A stretch of DNA of 64,000 nt, from NCBI RefSeq assembly GCF_014962245.1, contig NZ_CP063144.1:424582-488581 (forward strand), in the 5' to 3' direction. A program made the position numbers and the translations under genes. Shown in pieces: positions 15,716-24,591 of the stretch. The number at the start of each line of letters is the position of its first letter. Positions within the stretch are counted from its first letter, which is position 1. The notes under the pieces were generated by a model. The model saw nothing but the letters and a program-made list of their open reading frames with translations, was not told where the DNA came from and made no database searches. Source of the DNA: Thermosphaera aggregans (GTDB lineage: Archaea > Thermoproteota > Thermoprotei_A > Sulfolobales > Desulfurococcaceae).

Positions 15716-17191
15716 CTATATAGTTAGCTTTAACAGGTTATTTAACTCGGTTGTGAGACGTACGCCCAGTCCTTTCTCGTTCACAAGTGTTTTCTGGTCG
15801 AGCGTGTTGAAAGGTATGTAAACCAGGCCTACTGCCTGGGAGGATGCAAAGGTTATCTTGCCCCTGTACTTGTTGTTGACTGCTTCAATATAACCGTCCA
15901 CGAGCTTCTCGGCTAGCACGCTGGATATGAACGGGGGGAAAGCCCTGGCTTCTCCAGGTATGCTTGAAACCCTTGCTGAGGAAGCAATATCTTTAGCCAG
16001 AGAGTAGCCGGGTGCTTCCTCAATTTTCTCGGGAGGCGGCGTTCTCCCAGTGTATAATCCTAGGACGTCTAGAACTGGGTTTTCAGCGTATGGAGGTATT
16101 GAGGCTACTAGAACAGTGAGCCTTGACTCCCCGCCCTTCCTGAAAACAATGCCCTTGACGAACGAGAACCTGCACTCAACCACGTAGAATGGAACGTAGA
16201 AGCCTCCCCTGCCAGGGAGCACGTTAACCTCGGGTGAACCCGTCTTCCCGTATGCTAGCTTCTTGAGGTTAACCATTATCTCCAGAAGATCCTGGATAGG
16301 CCTCTTATAGGTGTCTCTCAGCCATTTGAAAACACTCATGTATGCTTCAACCCATCTCACAATCTCCAAAGGATCTCTTCCAGCCGTGAAGAACTTGTGA
16401 GCAGCGTCTGATAAATGATATATTGATTCAGCAGCCATTTTCTCAACTTCTAAAATACCCCTGTTAACCTCCGGGATGGGCGAGGACCCAACCCTCTCGA
16501 GAAGCAAAGCGTACTGGTCAACACCTGTTTTCGCAAGGTCAAGTGCTGCTGAAGTGTTCCTGGCATAGAGCTGTTCAAGAGATGCGAGCATTGTCTTGAT
16601 AGAGCTGAGCCTTTGTTTAACAAACGTGAAACCAGGGTCGTCTGGAATTTCGGACAAGGCTTCATCAATATTCTTCAAAGCAGACTTTACATCATACTTC
16701 GATAGTGCTCGCAGAGCGTTGAGGAGGTATCCTGCGGTGTTACCGTAGATTATTGTTTCACTAACGAATCTTGAATCCTCTTCTGAGACTGCGAAGTCCT
16801 TGACAGCCTGTACTTTCAACGCCTCCTCGAAAAACGCTCTCGGCTCCTCCCCTGGCGGTGTGGGAGGTGGAACAGGTGTCACAGGGTTTGACAAGTACTG
16901 GAGGTATTTCGCCCTAACATTAGCCCTGGTCATTAACAGCTTCGGCTTTATCAGGCTCTGGAATATTTGATGCCTAGCAGCAATATCTGCAACAGTTGTG
17001 GAGACGGCGGTGGAGGGCAGTAACTCCTTAATCCACTTCTCAAGCTCGCCTCTGAGTTTTTCAATATAGCGGGTGGCGTCCACTATCTTGTTGAGGAAGC
17101 CGCAGTATTCGCACCTAACCCATTCCTCTCCTTGCTGGGGTTTCGGAAGAGGGGCTCCGCAGTTGGTGCATCGCAACACAACTGTCTCCAT
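15716..17191 (-). CDS. N-terminal zinc-ribbon protein of the SPFH operon, function unknown
   Basis: 491-aa protein starting with a C4 zinc ribbon: CTNCG at residues 8-12 and CEYCG at about 27-31. A Pro-rich linker (TPVPPPTPPGEEP) is near residue 105, then a mostly helical region to about 290, and a beta-richer C-terminal half. The helical part has repeats reminiscent of TPR (LRALSKYDVKSALKNIDEAL). There is no signal peptide. Similar zinc-ribbon proteins often sit beside YdjI-type SPFH genes, as here. Molecular function unknown. Confidence 0.75.
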   Translation of the reverse strand: METVVLRCTNCGAPLPKPQQGEEWVRCEYCGFLNKIVDATRYIEKLRGELEKWIKELLPSTAVSTTVADIAARHQIFQSLIKPKLLMTRANVRAKYLQYLSNPVTPVPPPTPPGEEPRAFFEEALKVQAVKDFAVSEEDSRFVSETIIYGNTAGYLLNALRALSKYDVKSALKNIDEALSEIPDDPGFTFVKQRLSSIKTMLASLEQLYARNTSAALDLAKTGVDQYALLLERVGSSPIPEVNRGILEVEKMAAESIYHLSDAAHKFFTAGRDPLEIVRWVEAYMSVFKWLRDTYKRPIQDLLEIMVNLKKLAYGKTGSPEVNVLPGRGGFYVPFYVVECRFSFVKGIVFRKGGESRLTVLVASIPPYAENPVLDVLGLYTGRTPPPEKIEEAPGYSLAKDIASSARVSSIPGEARAFPPFISSVLAEKLVDGYIEAVNNKYRGKITFASSQAVGLVYIPFNTLDQKTLVNEKGLGVRLTTELNNLLKLTI

Positions 17192-17211
17192 GCTATCCCC
17201 CTATCCTAGCC

Positions 17212-18183
17212 TTATCTTCTTCCCACTTGAACCCTTATAGCTGAGACTCTCACTTCAAGCGAGCTTATCCTAGCGTTCAACCTTGCCTCGACTTCTTGAA
17301 GAGCCTTCATTGCTAGCTCATAATATCTCTTAGCCAGCGCGTCGCTTAGATTGTAAACCATGGTGTAGCATACCCTGCACACAGCTATCTTGCCGTCAGC
17401 TATGAGGAAAGACGCCTCGCCCCCATATTTCTCCCTTATATAATTGTTAACCGAGGCCGGCATGTAGATGTAGTTTATCTCCTCGCCCTGTATCTCCCTG
17501 TGACAAACCCAGCACTTCGTTGTTTTCGAAAGCTTCCCCAGCTTATCGTTCACGAAGCTTCTAACCTCGGGAGGCGCTTGCTGAAGATACGCCATTGCCT
17601 CACTGTATAGTTCAACAGCTTTAGAGGGGTTGTCAGCCTCTATTTTCAACGCTCTTATAATCCTCGCGTAACCTAGGAGCCTGAAGCCAACCGAGCTTAA
17701 AGAGTCGTGAATGTTCAGCAAGTCCTCGAGTATCAGCCTCCTCGAGCCTTCCCCGAGGAGAATATTGCCAACCTCCTCATATTTCTGAGCGATCGATTCA
17801 TCCATCTTCACGGCTTCGTTAATGTTGAATCTAGGCAGGCTGAAGATCATTGAAGCCAGCTCGAGATCTCTCGCAAGCTCCCCCGCTGTAGGCTTTGCAG
17901 CGATCCCAATATCTAACGGGAGGGCGGGATCTAGCTTCCTACACTGCTCTGCGGCTTTCGAGAATGCTTCAGGGGTTTTCTTCAAAAGCGCATCGTAGAA
18001 TGTCGCGTAGAAGATGGTTTCCCCAGCCCTCCGGTTAATCTCGGGGTCGTTCGACTTAGAAGCGATCTCGTAAGCGTTAAGGAAGTGCTTTACAGCACCC
18101 TCTATATTCCCCTTGTTTCTATCGCTGAAAGCCTTGTTTAACTCGTCCTCAAACTTCTCCCTCTCACTCTTGAAGAATATCAC
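17212..18183 (-). CDS. TPR-like protein with a two-CxxC zinc site, SPFH operon
   Basis: 323-aa, mostly helical protein. The first 60 residues resemble a TPR unit (NKGNIEGAVKHFLNAYEIAS), as does a segment near residue 190. A probable zinc site is made of CWVCH (about 224) and CRVC (about 268). The GTG start at 18183 has GGAGATG upstream and lies 2 nt after the SPFH stop codon, so coupling is likely. It may be an adaptor that binds the SPFH scaffold; that is inference. Confidence 0.75.
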   Translation of the reverse strand: MIFFKSEREKFEDELNKAFSDRNKGNIEGAVKHFLNAYEIASKSNDPEINRRAGETIFYATFYDALLKKTPEAFSKAAEQCRKLDPALPLDIGIAAKPTAGELARDLELASMIFSLPRFNINEAVKMDESIAQKYEEVGNILLGEGSRRLILEDLLNIHDSLSSVGFRLLGYARIIRALKIEADNPSKAVELYSEAMAYLQQAPPEVRSFVNDKLGKLSKTTKCWVCHREIQGEEINYIYMPASVNNYIREKYGGEASFLIADGKIAVCRVCYTMVYNLSDALAKRYYELAMKALQEVEARLNARISSLEVRVSAIRVQVGRR

Positions 18184-18185
18184 GG

Positions 18186-19199
18186 CTACATCTCCTTCTT
18201 ATACTTCTCAAGCAACTCCTTCTTCAGCTGGTCGTACTCCTCCTGGGTTATCAAGCCCTCGTCAAGCATTTTCTTCAGCTCCCTCAGCTTGGCTACGAGG
18301 GGGCTTTCCTGCGGCTGGGCTGGCGTTGGCGCTGGCTGGGGAGGTGCCTGCTGAGGCTGTTGCGGCTGAGTAGGCTGAATAGCCTGCTGCATTAATGTCG
18401 GCATGGCTACGAGAGCACCCATCCAGCCTGCGGCCGGTGATTTCCCAAGAGCCCTCATGACTTCAACTGTTTTAACAATCTCCAACACCTTGTCCTCGTC
18501 TCCCTTCTGGATTGCGAGCAGGAGGGGTAGTCCATAGGTCGGGTCCTCTTTCTCCATTCTCTCAAGCTGGGGCAGGGTTATCCCGGCTATTTTAACATCA
18601 ATGAGCTCTAACCCTCTCTGCGCGAATGCCTCCTGGATTGTTCCCGCCTTCAGCCTACTTGTAACCTGGGTTAGGTTGGTGTAGATATCTATTGCGCTGT
18701 ACTTGCTGATCTCCTGTATCAGCGTCTCCACGAAGTAGTTTCTTATAAAGTCTGCAACCACTGTTGAAGACAGCTCCCTCACGGCCCCGGCTACCTGTGT
18801 TAGGAAGAGGACGGGGTCTGCAACCCTGTACCAGAATTCTCCAAAGCTCTGGAGCTCCGTCATGTAAAGGGTGCGGGGACCCAGCTTAACCCTTGTTGAC
18901 AGCCCAAACTTCCCTCTGAACTGCTTCAGCGATACGAAGATTATCCTAGCTTTGAACGGGGTTTCACCATAGCCTGCCACGAGCCTGAAAGCCCTTGTTA
19001 GAAGCGGGAGGTTCTGTGTCGTCAAAACATGTCTACCAGGCGGTAGGACATCGTATATTTTCCCATCTCTCATGAACACTGCTGTCTCATACTCGTGCAC
19101 TACTAGAACGCTGCCCCATCTAATATCCTCGTACGGGTAAACCCATAAAATATCCTCGGGGCCGGGGTTAACCCACTCTATAACGTTAGTCTTGCTCAC
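18186..19199 (-). CDS. SPFH (band 7) domain protein of YdjI type with C-terminal SHOCT domain
   Basis: 337 aa. The N-terminal part matches the YdjI branch of SPFH proteins (DILWVYPYEDIRWGSVLVVH, AVFMRDGKIYDVLPPGRHVL, TTQNLPLL). The SPFH core runs to about residue 225; there is no N-terminal membrane helix, so membrane association would be peripheral. A Gln/Pro-rich linker (about 272-300) leads to a SHOCT domain at the end (LKKMLDEGLITQEEYDQLKK). SPFH proteins form large ring or cage oligomers that organise membranes; SHOCT is an oligomerisation or recruitment module. GTG start with GAGGTGATG upstream. Confidence 0.85.
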   Translation of the reverse strand: MSKTNVIEWVNPGPEDILWVYPYEDIRWGSVLVVHEYETAVFMRDGKIYDVLPPGRHVLTTQNLPLLTRAFRLVAGYGETPFKARIIFVSLKQFRGKFGLSTRVKLGPRTLYMTELQSFGEFWYRVADPVLFLTQVAGAVRELSSTVVADFIRNYFVETLIQEISKYSAIDIYTNLTQVTSRLKAGTIQEAFAQRGLELIDVKIAGITLPQLERMEKEDPTYGLPLLLAIQKGDEDKVLEIVKTVEVMRALGKSPAAGWMGALVAMPTLMQQAIQPTQPQQPQQAPPQPAPTPAQPQESPLVAKLRELKKMLDEGLITQEEYDQLKKELLEKYKKEM

Positions 19200-19205
19200 G
19201 CATCA

Positions 19206-19718
19206 TCACCTCACAATCCCGGACAATATCCTCTCCCTCTCCTCCAGGAGGGATTCATACTTCCCTAAAAGCTCCTCGATACTCGCAAGGAACTTCTCAG
19301 CCTCCAGGATGCTCGACGGCTTGCTTGAAGTAGTCTTGTTCAGCTCCTCAACTACCACGCCCATGTTTAAATCATGCTCCAGCATCTTGTCCAGAACGTT
19401 CTCGTCAACCTTGAAAGCGTGGAAAAGCGGTCTGTACCCGTAGGGTGCGTGCCTCGTTTTCTCGGCCAGGGAGTCAAGCCTGTAGATGAGTTTTTCAACA
19501 CGGTTTGAAACAGGCGTGGAACCTGATGACGACACTATGAGCGAGTAAAAGCTTCTGAGGTCTGAAACGCTCTTCTTAAGCCTCCTGTAAAGCTCATCCC
19601 TGACAACCCTGTCGGTCTCCCTGATAAGCTCTTTCTCCTTATAACCCTTGTACCCGGGGAACAGCATTAGTAGCTTCTCGTAAAGCCTGAGATCTGGTGA
19701 AGGTTTGCCACTAGACAA
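19206..19718 (-). CDS. Helical protein, first gene of the SPFH operon
   Basis: Unrecognised 170-aa protein, largely helical and charged, with no membrane segment. It starts at TTG 19718, which has AGGTG 9 nt upstream, and ends 6 nt before the SPFH start. Possible coiled coil near the end (FLASIEELLGKYESLLEERE). As first gene of a five-gene operon with an SPFH-SHOCT protein it may be a partner or regulator, but the sequence does not say which. Confidence 0.68.
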   Translation of the reverse strand: MSSGKPSPDLRLYEKLLMLFPGYKGYKEKELIRETDRVVRDELYRRLKKSVSDLRSFYSLIVSSSGSTPVSNRVEKLIYRLDSLAEKTRHAPYGYRPLFHAFKVDENVLDKMLEHDLNMGVVVEELNKTTSSKPSSILEAEKFLASIEELLGKYESLLEERERILSGIVR

Positions 19719-19895
19719 TAAAGTAACACCTCACTAATATTAACAGCTTCCAACTTAATATATTGAATCGGTAATTGTTCAACCATAGCGTTTAACTAGC
19801 AGATTCATACGTGAGTATTGGGGGATTCGGCAAGCTTCTCCGCTTTTCAACTTTATTAACGTTGAGAAGTTAGTATTGATTAAGGGTTGGTTTGA

Positions 19896-22016
19896 ATGCA
19901 TGAAGCATTGAAAATAATCCTAATTCTCACACTAATAACAGCATCCATACTACCGCTAGCCCTTGGAACACAGGTCAGGAATCAACCCCTTGTCAGCGAA
20001 ACCCCGCTCGGGGTGAAAATCCCTGTTGACAACACCCCGTACGCCTCGTACACTATAGAGCCAAACCTGGTCTACTATGGCGGTAAATACTATACCTCAA
20101 TACTAAACGTAACCCATGGGTCGTATGTCGAGGGAAACATCACGTTCTTCACGATAGACCCTGCCACCGGGCAGGCTGAGAAAACCGTGCTCACCGACAA
20201 CCTGGGAATCGACAACTATCTTGTCCTAGCCGGCGGCAAGCTGGCGCTAGCGTACTCGAGATTCCCGAACACCACCTATTACAGGGATCTGAGACTCTTC
20301 CTAATCGACCCTGCGACAGGGAGCGTTGAAGCCAACATACCTGTGGCCGAGACTCCGAGGATTTACGACGAGCATCCTGTTGCGGCCTACAACCCGGTGA
20401 GCAACCTTCTCGGCATAGCCCACTACATGGGCAACGGTTCGTACAGGGGCTTCATGCTCTCCATCGTGGACTTGTCGAGCCAAGCACTCGTGAAAACCTA
20501 CTTGATACCTCCCAACACGACGCTCGATTACAGGACAATAACCCTTAACATCGCGCCGCTGGGTGACGGCTTCATCTTCCTATACGTTAACGATACTTCA
20601 ACTCCTGGAGAGTTAGACCTGAACCCGGTCTTCTTCAACCTGACCAGCATGTATCAGCTCCCCGTGATCCCTACTTCAGGGGCTAATGAAACCCTGGGCG
20701 ATATAGTTACGATGAGAGCGCCCAACATCACTAGGACTGACACTACTTACTCACCATTCCTTCCCGTGGTTGTCTCAGACAACAGGGTTGTCTTCGCAGG
20801 GTTCACCTACAACTCGGACGGTTCGAGAAGCGTGTTCATCGCTGAGGCTGCGATGGTGGGGGGTGAAGTAGTGCTGAGAAGGATCGTGCTTGGACCGGGC
20901 CACTATCCCTCGATCGCTCTTGGATCATCGACCATAGCAGTAGCCTACTCTTCCCCTGGTGCTGGAGGATACGATGTAGTGCTCAAGATTCTCGACATTG
21001 AGAGCCTTGGCGAAATAGCCTCGCTCAACCTGAGCAGGATTGCTGGGACCCAGGAGTTTAATGAGGCATATGTGAAAATAGCTTACTCACCCATGGGATA
21101 CTATATTGTAACATGGAGCATGATGTACGGCACAACCTATTCGATAGTGGTTGGAGGCGTTAAGGAGAGCAGCCTAGGGTTCACCGGACCCATAACGCTT
21201 GAAACCACGCCAGCCATGAACGCGACGCCTGTAAGGGTTGGAGTGGACGGGCTGGACGGATTCGCCGTTCTGTTCAGAGAATATAATGTTGCAACCAACG
21301 AGTCTGACACATACCTGTTCCTCGGCAGAATAGGCGTCGACCTCCCCCCGATCACGGAGACGACGACAACAACAGAGACCGTGACAACCACTACAACCGT
21401 TACAACTACGAGCACTGTGACGGAGACTGTTCCAACAACCACGACAATTACCGAAACCATCACATCCACCACCACCGTGACCGAGACCGCGACCGAGACA
21501 ACAACCGTTACAACCACTTTAACCGAGACAAACACCACTACTGTGACTGAGACGGTCACCTCAACCGTTACGTCAACTGTGACCACTACGGTTACTGAAA
21601 CCTATACGGAGACAACTACGGAAACGGTAACAGAGACGTCTTACACGACTATTCCAACCACGGTTACTTCAACAATCACGAATACAACAACCGTTACGGA
21701 GACATCCTACACGGTGATCCCAACTACAACCACAGTTGTCCAGACCTCGTACACTACGATTCCCGTGAGCACCACGGTAACCAATACTACAACGGTGACG
21801 AGCACAGCCACGGTGACCAACGCGGTATACACTACTGTAACGGAGACTCAGACAGAGACTACGACGAGAACGGTTGTAAGTACTGAGTGGACAACATCCA
21901 CTAAGACCGAGACGTACACCACAAGCATCCTTGAGACTTCAACAGGAATAGCCGGGGCTATTGCAACACTCATAGTCGGATTCCTCGTAGGTTGGTTAGT
22001 TAGAAGACCAAAATGA
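19896..22016 (+). CDS. Surface protein with threonine-rich stalk and C-terminal membrane anchor
   Basis: 706 aa. An N-terminal signal peptide (residues 1-25, ILILTLITASILPLALG) is followed by a large extracellular, beta-rich ectodomain (about 26-484) with several N-x-S/T sites. Residues about 485-680 are an almost pure Thr/Val/Glu/Ser stalk (units like TETVTTTTTV), then a single helix (IAGAIATLIVGFLVGWLV) and a short basic tail (RRPK). This is the design of archaeal cell-surface proteins whose stalk is probably densely O-glycosylated and holds the ectodomain above the S-layer. The binding target is unknown. It stands alone between two intergenic gaps. Confidence 0.85.
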   Translation: MHEALKIILILTLITASILPLALGTQVRNQPLVSETPLGVKIPVDNTPYASYTIEPNLVYYGGKYYTSILNVTHGSYVEGNITFFTIDPATGQAEKTVLTDNLGIDNYLVLAGGKLALAYSRFPNTTYYRDLRLFLIDPATGSVEANIPVAETPRIYDEHPVAAYNPVSNLLGIAHYMGNGSYRGFMLSIVDLSSQALVKTYLIPPNTTLDYRTITLNIAPLGDGFIFLYVNDTSTPGELDLNPVFFNLTSMYQLPVIPTSGANETLGDIVTMRAPNITRTDTTYSPFLPVVVSDNRVVFAGFTYNSDGSRSVFIAEAAMVGGEVVLRRIVLGPGHYPSIALGSSTIAVAYSSPGAGGYDVVLKILDIESLGEIASLNLSRIAGTQEFNEAYVKIAYSPMGYYIVTWSMMYGTTYSIVVGGVKESSLGFTGPITLETTPAMNATPVRVGVDGLDGFAVLFREYNVATNESDTYLFLGRIGVDLPPITETTTTTETVTTTTTVTTTSTVTETVPTTTTITETITSTTTVTETATETTTVTTTLTETNTTTVTETVTSTVTSTVTTTVTETYTETTTETVTETSYTTIPTTVTSTITNTTTVTETSYTVIPTTTTVVQTSYTTIPVSTTVTNTTTVTSTATVTNAVYTTVTETQTETTTRTVVSTEWTTSTKTETYTTSILETSTGIAGAIATLIVGFLVGWLVRRPK

Positions 22017-22161
22017 TTTTTTACTCCTAACCCATTCGCCTTTACATCACACTCCAGTAGCTGGAAATCGCGTGTAGTAGTGAATAATATTATCGCTCGC
22101 AGACGATTCTGCCTAACCACACATCACTCAATGCTTGCTGGTTTAAGACCGCGTGGTAGGG

Positions 22162-22170
22162 TTTAAAAAT
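22162..22170 (+). promoter_or_regulatory. Putative TATA box for tRNA-Val
   Basis: TTTAAAAAT lies about 29 nt before the tRNA start, the spacing expected for an archaeal promoter. The rest of the 178-nt gap before it shows nothing I can name. Confidence 0.55.
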
Positions 22171-22194
22171 ACTTGAGTCCTTAATTATAGGAAG

Positions 22195-22269
22195 GGGCCC
22201 GTCGTCTAGCTTGGTTAGGACGCCGCCCTGACACGGCGGAGGCCCGGGGTTCAAGTCCCCGCGGGCCCA
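22195..22269 (+). tRNA. tRNA-Val (GAC)
   Basis: Intronless 75-nt tRNA. Acceptor GGGCCCG/CGGGCCC with A73, anticodon arm GCCGC-CCTGACAC-GGCGG read as loop CTGACAC (anticodon GAC), T arm CGGGG-TTCAAGT-CCCCG. The CCA end is not encoded. Confidence 0.95.
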
Positions 22270-22275
22270 TCTCCT

Positions 22276-23040
22276 TCAATCAGCATCGTAGTATAGTTTG
22301 AAGCCTCTAACGGTTTCCTCAAGCCTCAATATTTTGATCCTTCCAACCTCCTTTGTGTTAGAGACGTGTGTCCCCGTGCACGGGATTGCGTTGACTCCTT
22401 CAATCTCGACTACCCTGTACCTGCTTGTCCTGGGAAGTCTTTGAAGGTTAGGAGCGTTGTAAATCCTTGCTGGAAGCTGCTCCCAGCTGACCCAGAAGGC
22501 TTTAACCCTCCGAGCCTCCTCCACTATTCTCGTAGCTTCCCTGAGAACTTCCTCGACAACCTCTTTCGAAGCACTCCTAGCATCGTACTCTATGTAGGCA
22601 TCCGGGGGAGCGTGCTGGGCTTCGAGAGTGTTGACATTTCTCCCATAAGCCTTCATCACAGCGTAGTCCAAGATGTGCCCTGCGGTGTGAAGCCTCATAG
22701 TCTTGTACCGGGGCTCCCAGTCTAGCTCAAGCACCACCTGGGAGCCTTTAACGGGCAGGTTTCCCTCAACCAACCTGCCGTAGTGTGCTACAACGTTCTT
22801 AACCATGAGGGCTTTCTCAACCCTGAACTTGATGCCCTCGCCTTTGACCCAGCCGGTATCGCTTCCCTGACCCCCGGTTTTCGGGTGAAACACTGTCTTA
22901 TCGAAGACAAGGTAGCACCTGCCCGGCTTATCGCAGGCATAGTCGAGAAGATTAACTGTTGCCGTCTTCAAATATGAATCTTCAAGGTATAGAAGCTCGG
23001 TGCCCAGCATGTTCTTAAGCCAGGAGTAAAGATCAACCAT
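22276..23040 (-). CDS. alaX: Alanyl-tRNA editing protein AlaX (AlaX-M type)
   Basis: Free-standing editing domain that hydrolyses Ser- or Gly-tRNA(Ala). About 254 aa from ATG 23040 (a TTG two codons upstream is also possible). An N-terminal OB-like half precedes the metal site: HTAGH (about residue 118) and the Cys-His pair in PCTGTHV (about 218) give the four zinc ligands. Length and the N-terminal extension suit the medium AlaX class rather than the short one. The stop lies 6 nt from tRNA-Val on the other strand. Confidence 0.92.
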   Translation of the reverse strand: MVDLYSWLKNMLGTELLYLEDSYLKTATVNLLDYACDKPGRCYLVFDKTVFHPKTGGQGSDTGWVKGEGIKFRVEKALMVKNVVAHYGRLVEGNLPVKGSQVVLELDWEPRYKTMRLHTAGHILDYAVMKAYGRNVNTLEAQHAPPDAYIEYDARSASKEVVEEVLREATRIVEEARRVKAFWVSWEQLPARIYNAPNLQRLPRTSRYRVVEIEGVNAIPCTGTHVSNTKEVGRIKILRLEETVRGFKLYYDAD

Positions 23041-23070
23041 GACCAAGCAACCCGTTTCCTCTTATGAAAA

Positions 23071-24591
23071 CTATCTTGAAAGATTTGCCTTCCTGAACAG
23101 GGTCCAGCCCAGCAGGAAAGGTACCAGCGTCCAAGCGGCCCCAGCGGCAACGACTAGGTACGGATTTACAACAGAGACTTCTGCATAGATATCAGGGAAT
23201 TCTGCCCTGTTTACGAAATATGTTGCAAAGCTTGTTAAGCCGAGGGGGTTGAAGTAGTAGCTAGTATACTGGAGTTTCTGCAGCTCCTCGACAAGCCTGG
23301 GGGTGAAACCGTGCATGAAGTATGCTAGGATGAATACCAGGATCCCCATGATCATTGTGAAGAACAGGTACAGGATGATTGAGACCGCGAGATACTTACC
23401 CCCGCTTGCCACTGTTGAAAGCATGTAGCAGACGCTGTAGAAAGCTATGAGTGATCCAGCAACGCCTAGGAACAGTATCACAGTGTAAGATGCCTCGATA
23501 CTGTAGCCGGTGAGCAAGAATATGCTCGCGTTGAATGCTGCGAAGAAAACCCCTGTTGAAGCTAGAGCGGTTAAAACCCCGGCCGTGAACCTCGTGACAT
23601 ATACTTCTAGCCTTGTAACAGGGCGGGCTATGAGGAACTCCAATGCCCCAATCCCCTTCGGCTTAGCGACGAGAGTGTATGCGAGGTATAGAACCACTAT
23701 TGGGAAGAATTGGGAGAATAAGCCGAGCCCGGCTGTGCCGAGAGCGATGTTTGTAATACGTCGCTGAATAATCCCTGTCTGGATCCTGATCACAGGTAAT
23801 GCGCCACTCAAGTAGGTAAGGCCTTCGGGGTTTTTAAGGTAGAGCATGATTCCAGTTGTAGTTGAAGCATTCAAGCCTAGCTCCGATGCGTTGGTCTTGA
23901 AAACATTAAGCCCTGTTGAAACATTACCGGCTAACAATGCTTTTTCAAGCCCAGCGTTACCTGTGTCCGTGGAAAACGTGCAGTATAGCTCGAAGCCATC
24001 GCCGGGTGGCTCAATCAACATTGAAATAGTTAGCTCATCATTCTTTAGAAACACGTAGCCTGCTGAATACACCGACTTCGTGCCGTCGAGGCTGGAGAAG
24101 TAGATAAGAGGGGTGGAAGCATAGAGCACTCCTCCGCCTCCCTTTATGAAGCGTGCCACTATACTGTTGAATCCGAAAGGCGTTGATGATCTTACTTCGA
24201 AAAGCAACCTTCCCGTATCCTCAGGTAGCGACCTTATGATGTCAGACTCCAGCGTTGTCTCAACGACATGGTAGCCATCCGCCCGGAAAGCAAATGTTTT
24301 CAGTGTTTGATAAACCCCGTTCTCCTCAACTAGAAGGTTTACCTCGACGTTAGCTGTGGTTCGTCTCATCTCTGAGTCGTAGATGTTGTAGTGCATGGTT
24401 AACTCCCCGGTTTCAACGTCAAGCTTTGCGAGGAAAGCTGGATAAGAAGATCCTGCACCCATGCTAAGCGAGATGGATACTAGGTATGATAGCCCAACAC
24501 CGACCAGGATGAAAACTGCTAGTGTCACTAGCGTTGCTGGACGTATGAAGGCTCTTTTAAAGTCGTAGAAAATGGGGTTCACATCACTCAC
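23071..24591 (-). CDS. ABC-2 type transporter permease
   Basis: 506-aa membrane subunit. One helix near residues 17-40 is followed by a large extracytoplasmic domain (about 45-275), then five or more helices in the C-terminal half (TVILFLGVAGSLIAFYSVCY and others). This matches ABC-2/NosY-type permeases, in which the first helix pair is split by a large external domain. The GTG start overlaps the stop of the ATPase gene by 8 nt, so both form one exporter. Substrate unknown. Confidence 0.85.
   Translation of the reverse strand: MSDVNPIFYDFKRAFIRPATLVTLAVFILVGVGLSYLVSISLSMGAGSSYPAFLAKLDVETGELTMHYNIYDSEMRRTTANVEVNLLVEENGVYQTLKTFAFRADGYHVVETTLESDIIRSLPEDTGRLLFEVRSSTPFGFNSIVARFIKGGGGVLYASTPLIYFSSLDGTKSVYSAGYVFLKNDELTISMLIEPPGDGFELYCTFSTDTGNAGLEKALLAGNVSTGLNVFKTNASELGLNASTTTGIMLYLKNPEGLTYLSGALPVIRIQTGIIQRRITNIALGTAGLGLFSQFFPIVVLYLAYTLVAKPKGIGALEFLIARPVTRLEVYVTRFTAGVLTALASTGVFFAAFNASIFLLTGYSIEASYTVILFLGVAGSLIAFYSVCYMLSTVASGGKYLAVSIILYLFFTMIMGILVFILAYFMHGFTPRLVEELQKLQYTSYYFNPLGLTSFATYFVNRAEFPDIYAEVSVVNPYLVVAAGAAWTLVPFLLGWTLFRKANLSR

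Noticed and set aside
21137-21586. Antisense Val-rich open frame within the surface protein gene
   Set aside because: It is the reverse complement of Thr codons (ACN read as NGT/GTN) and has no SD, promoter or protein-like composition.
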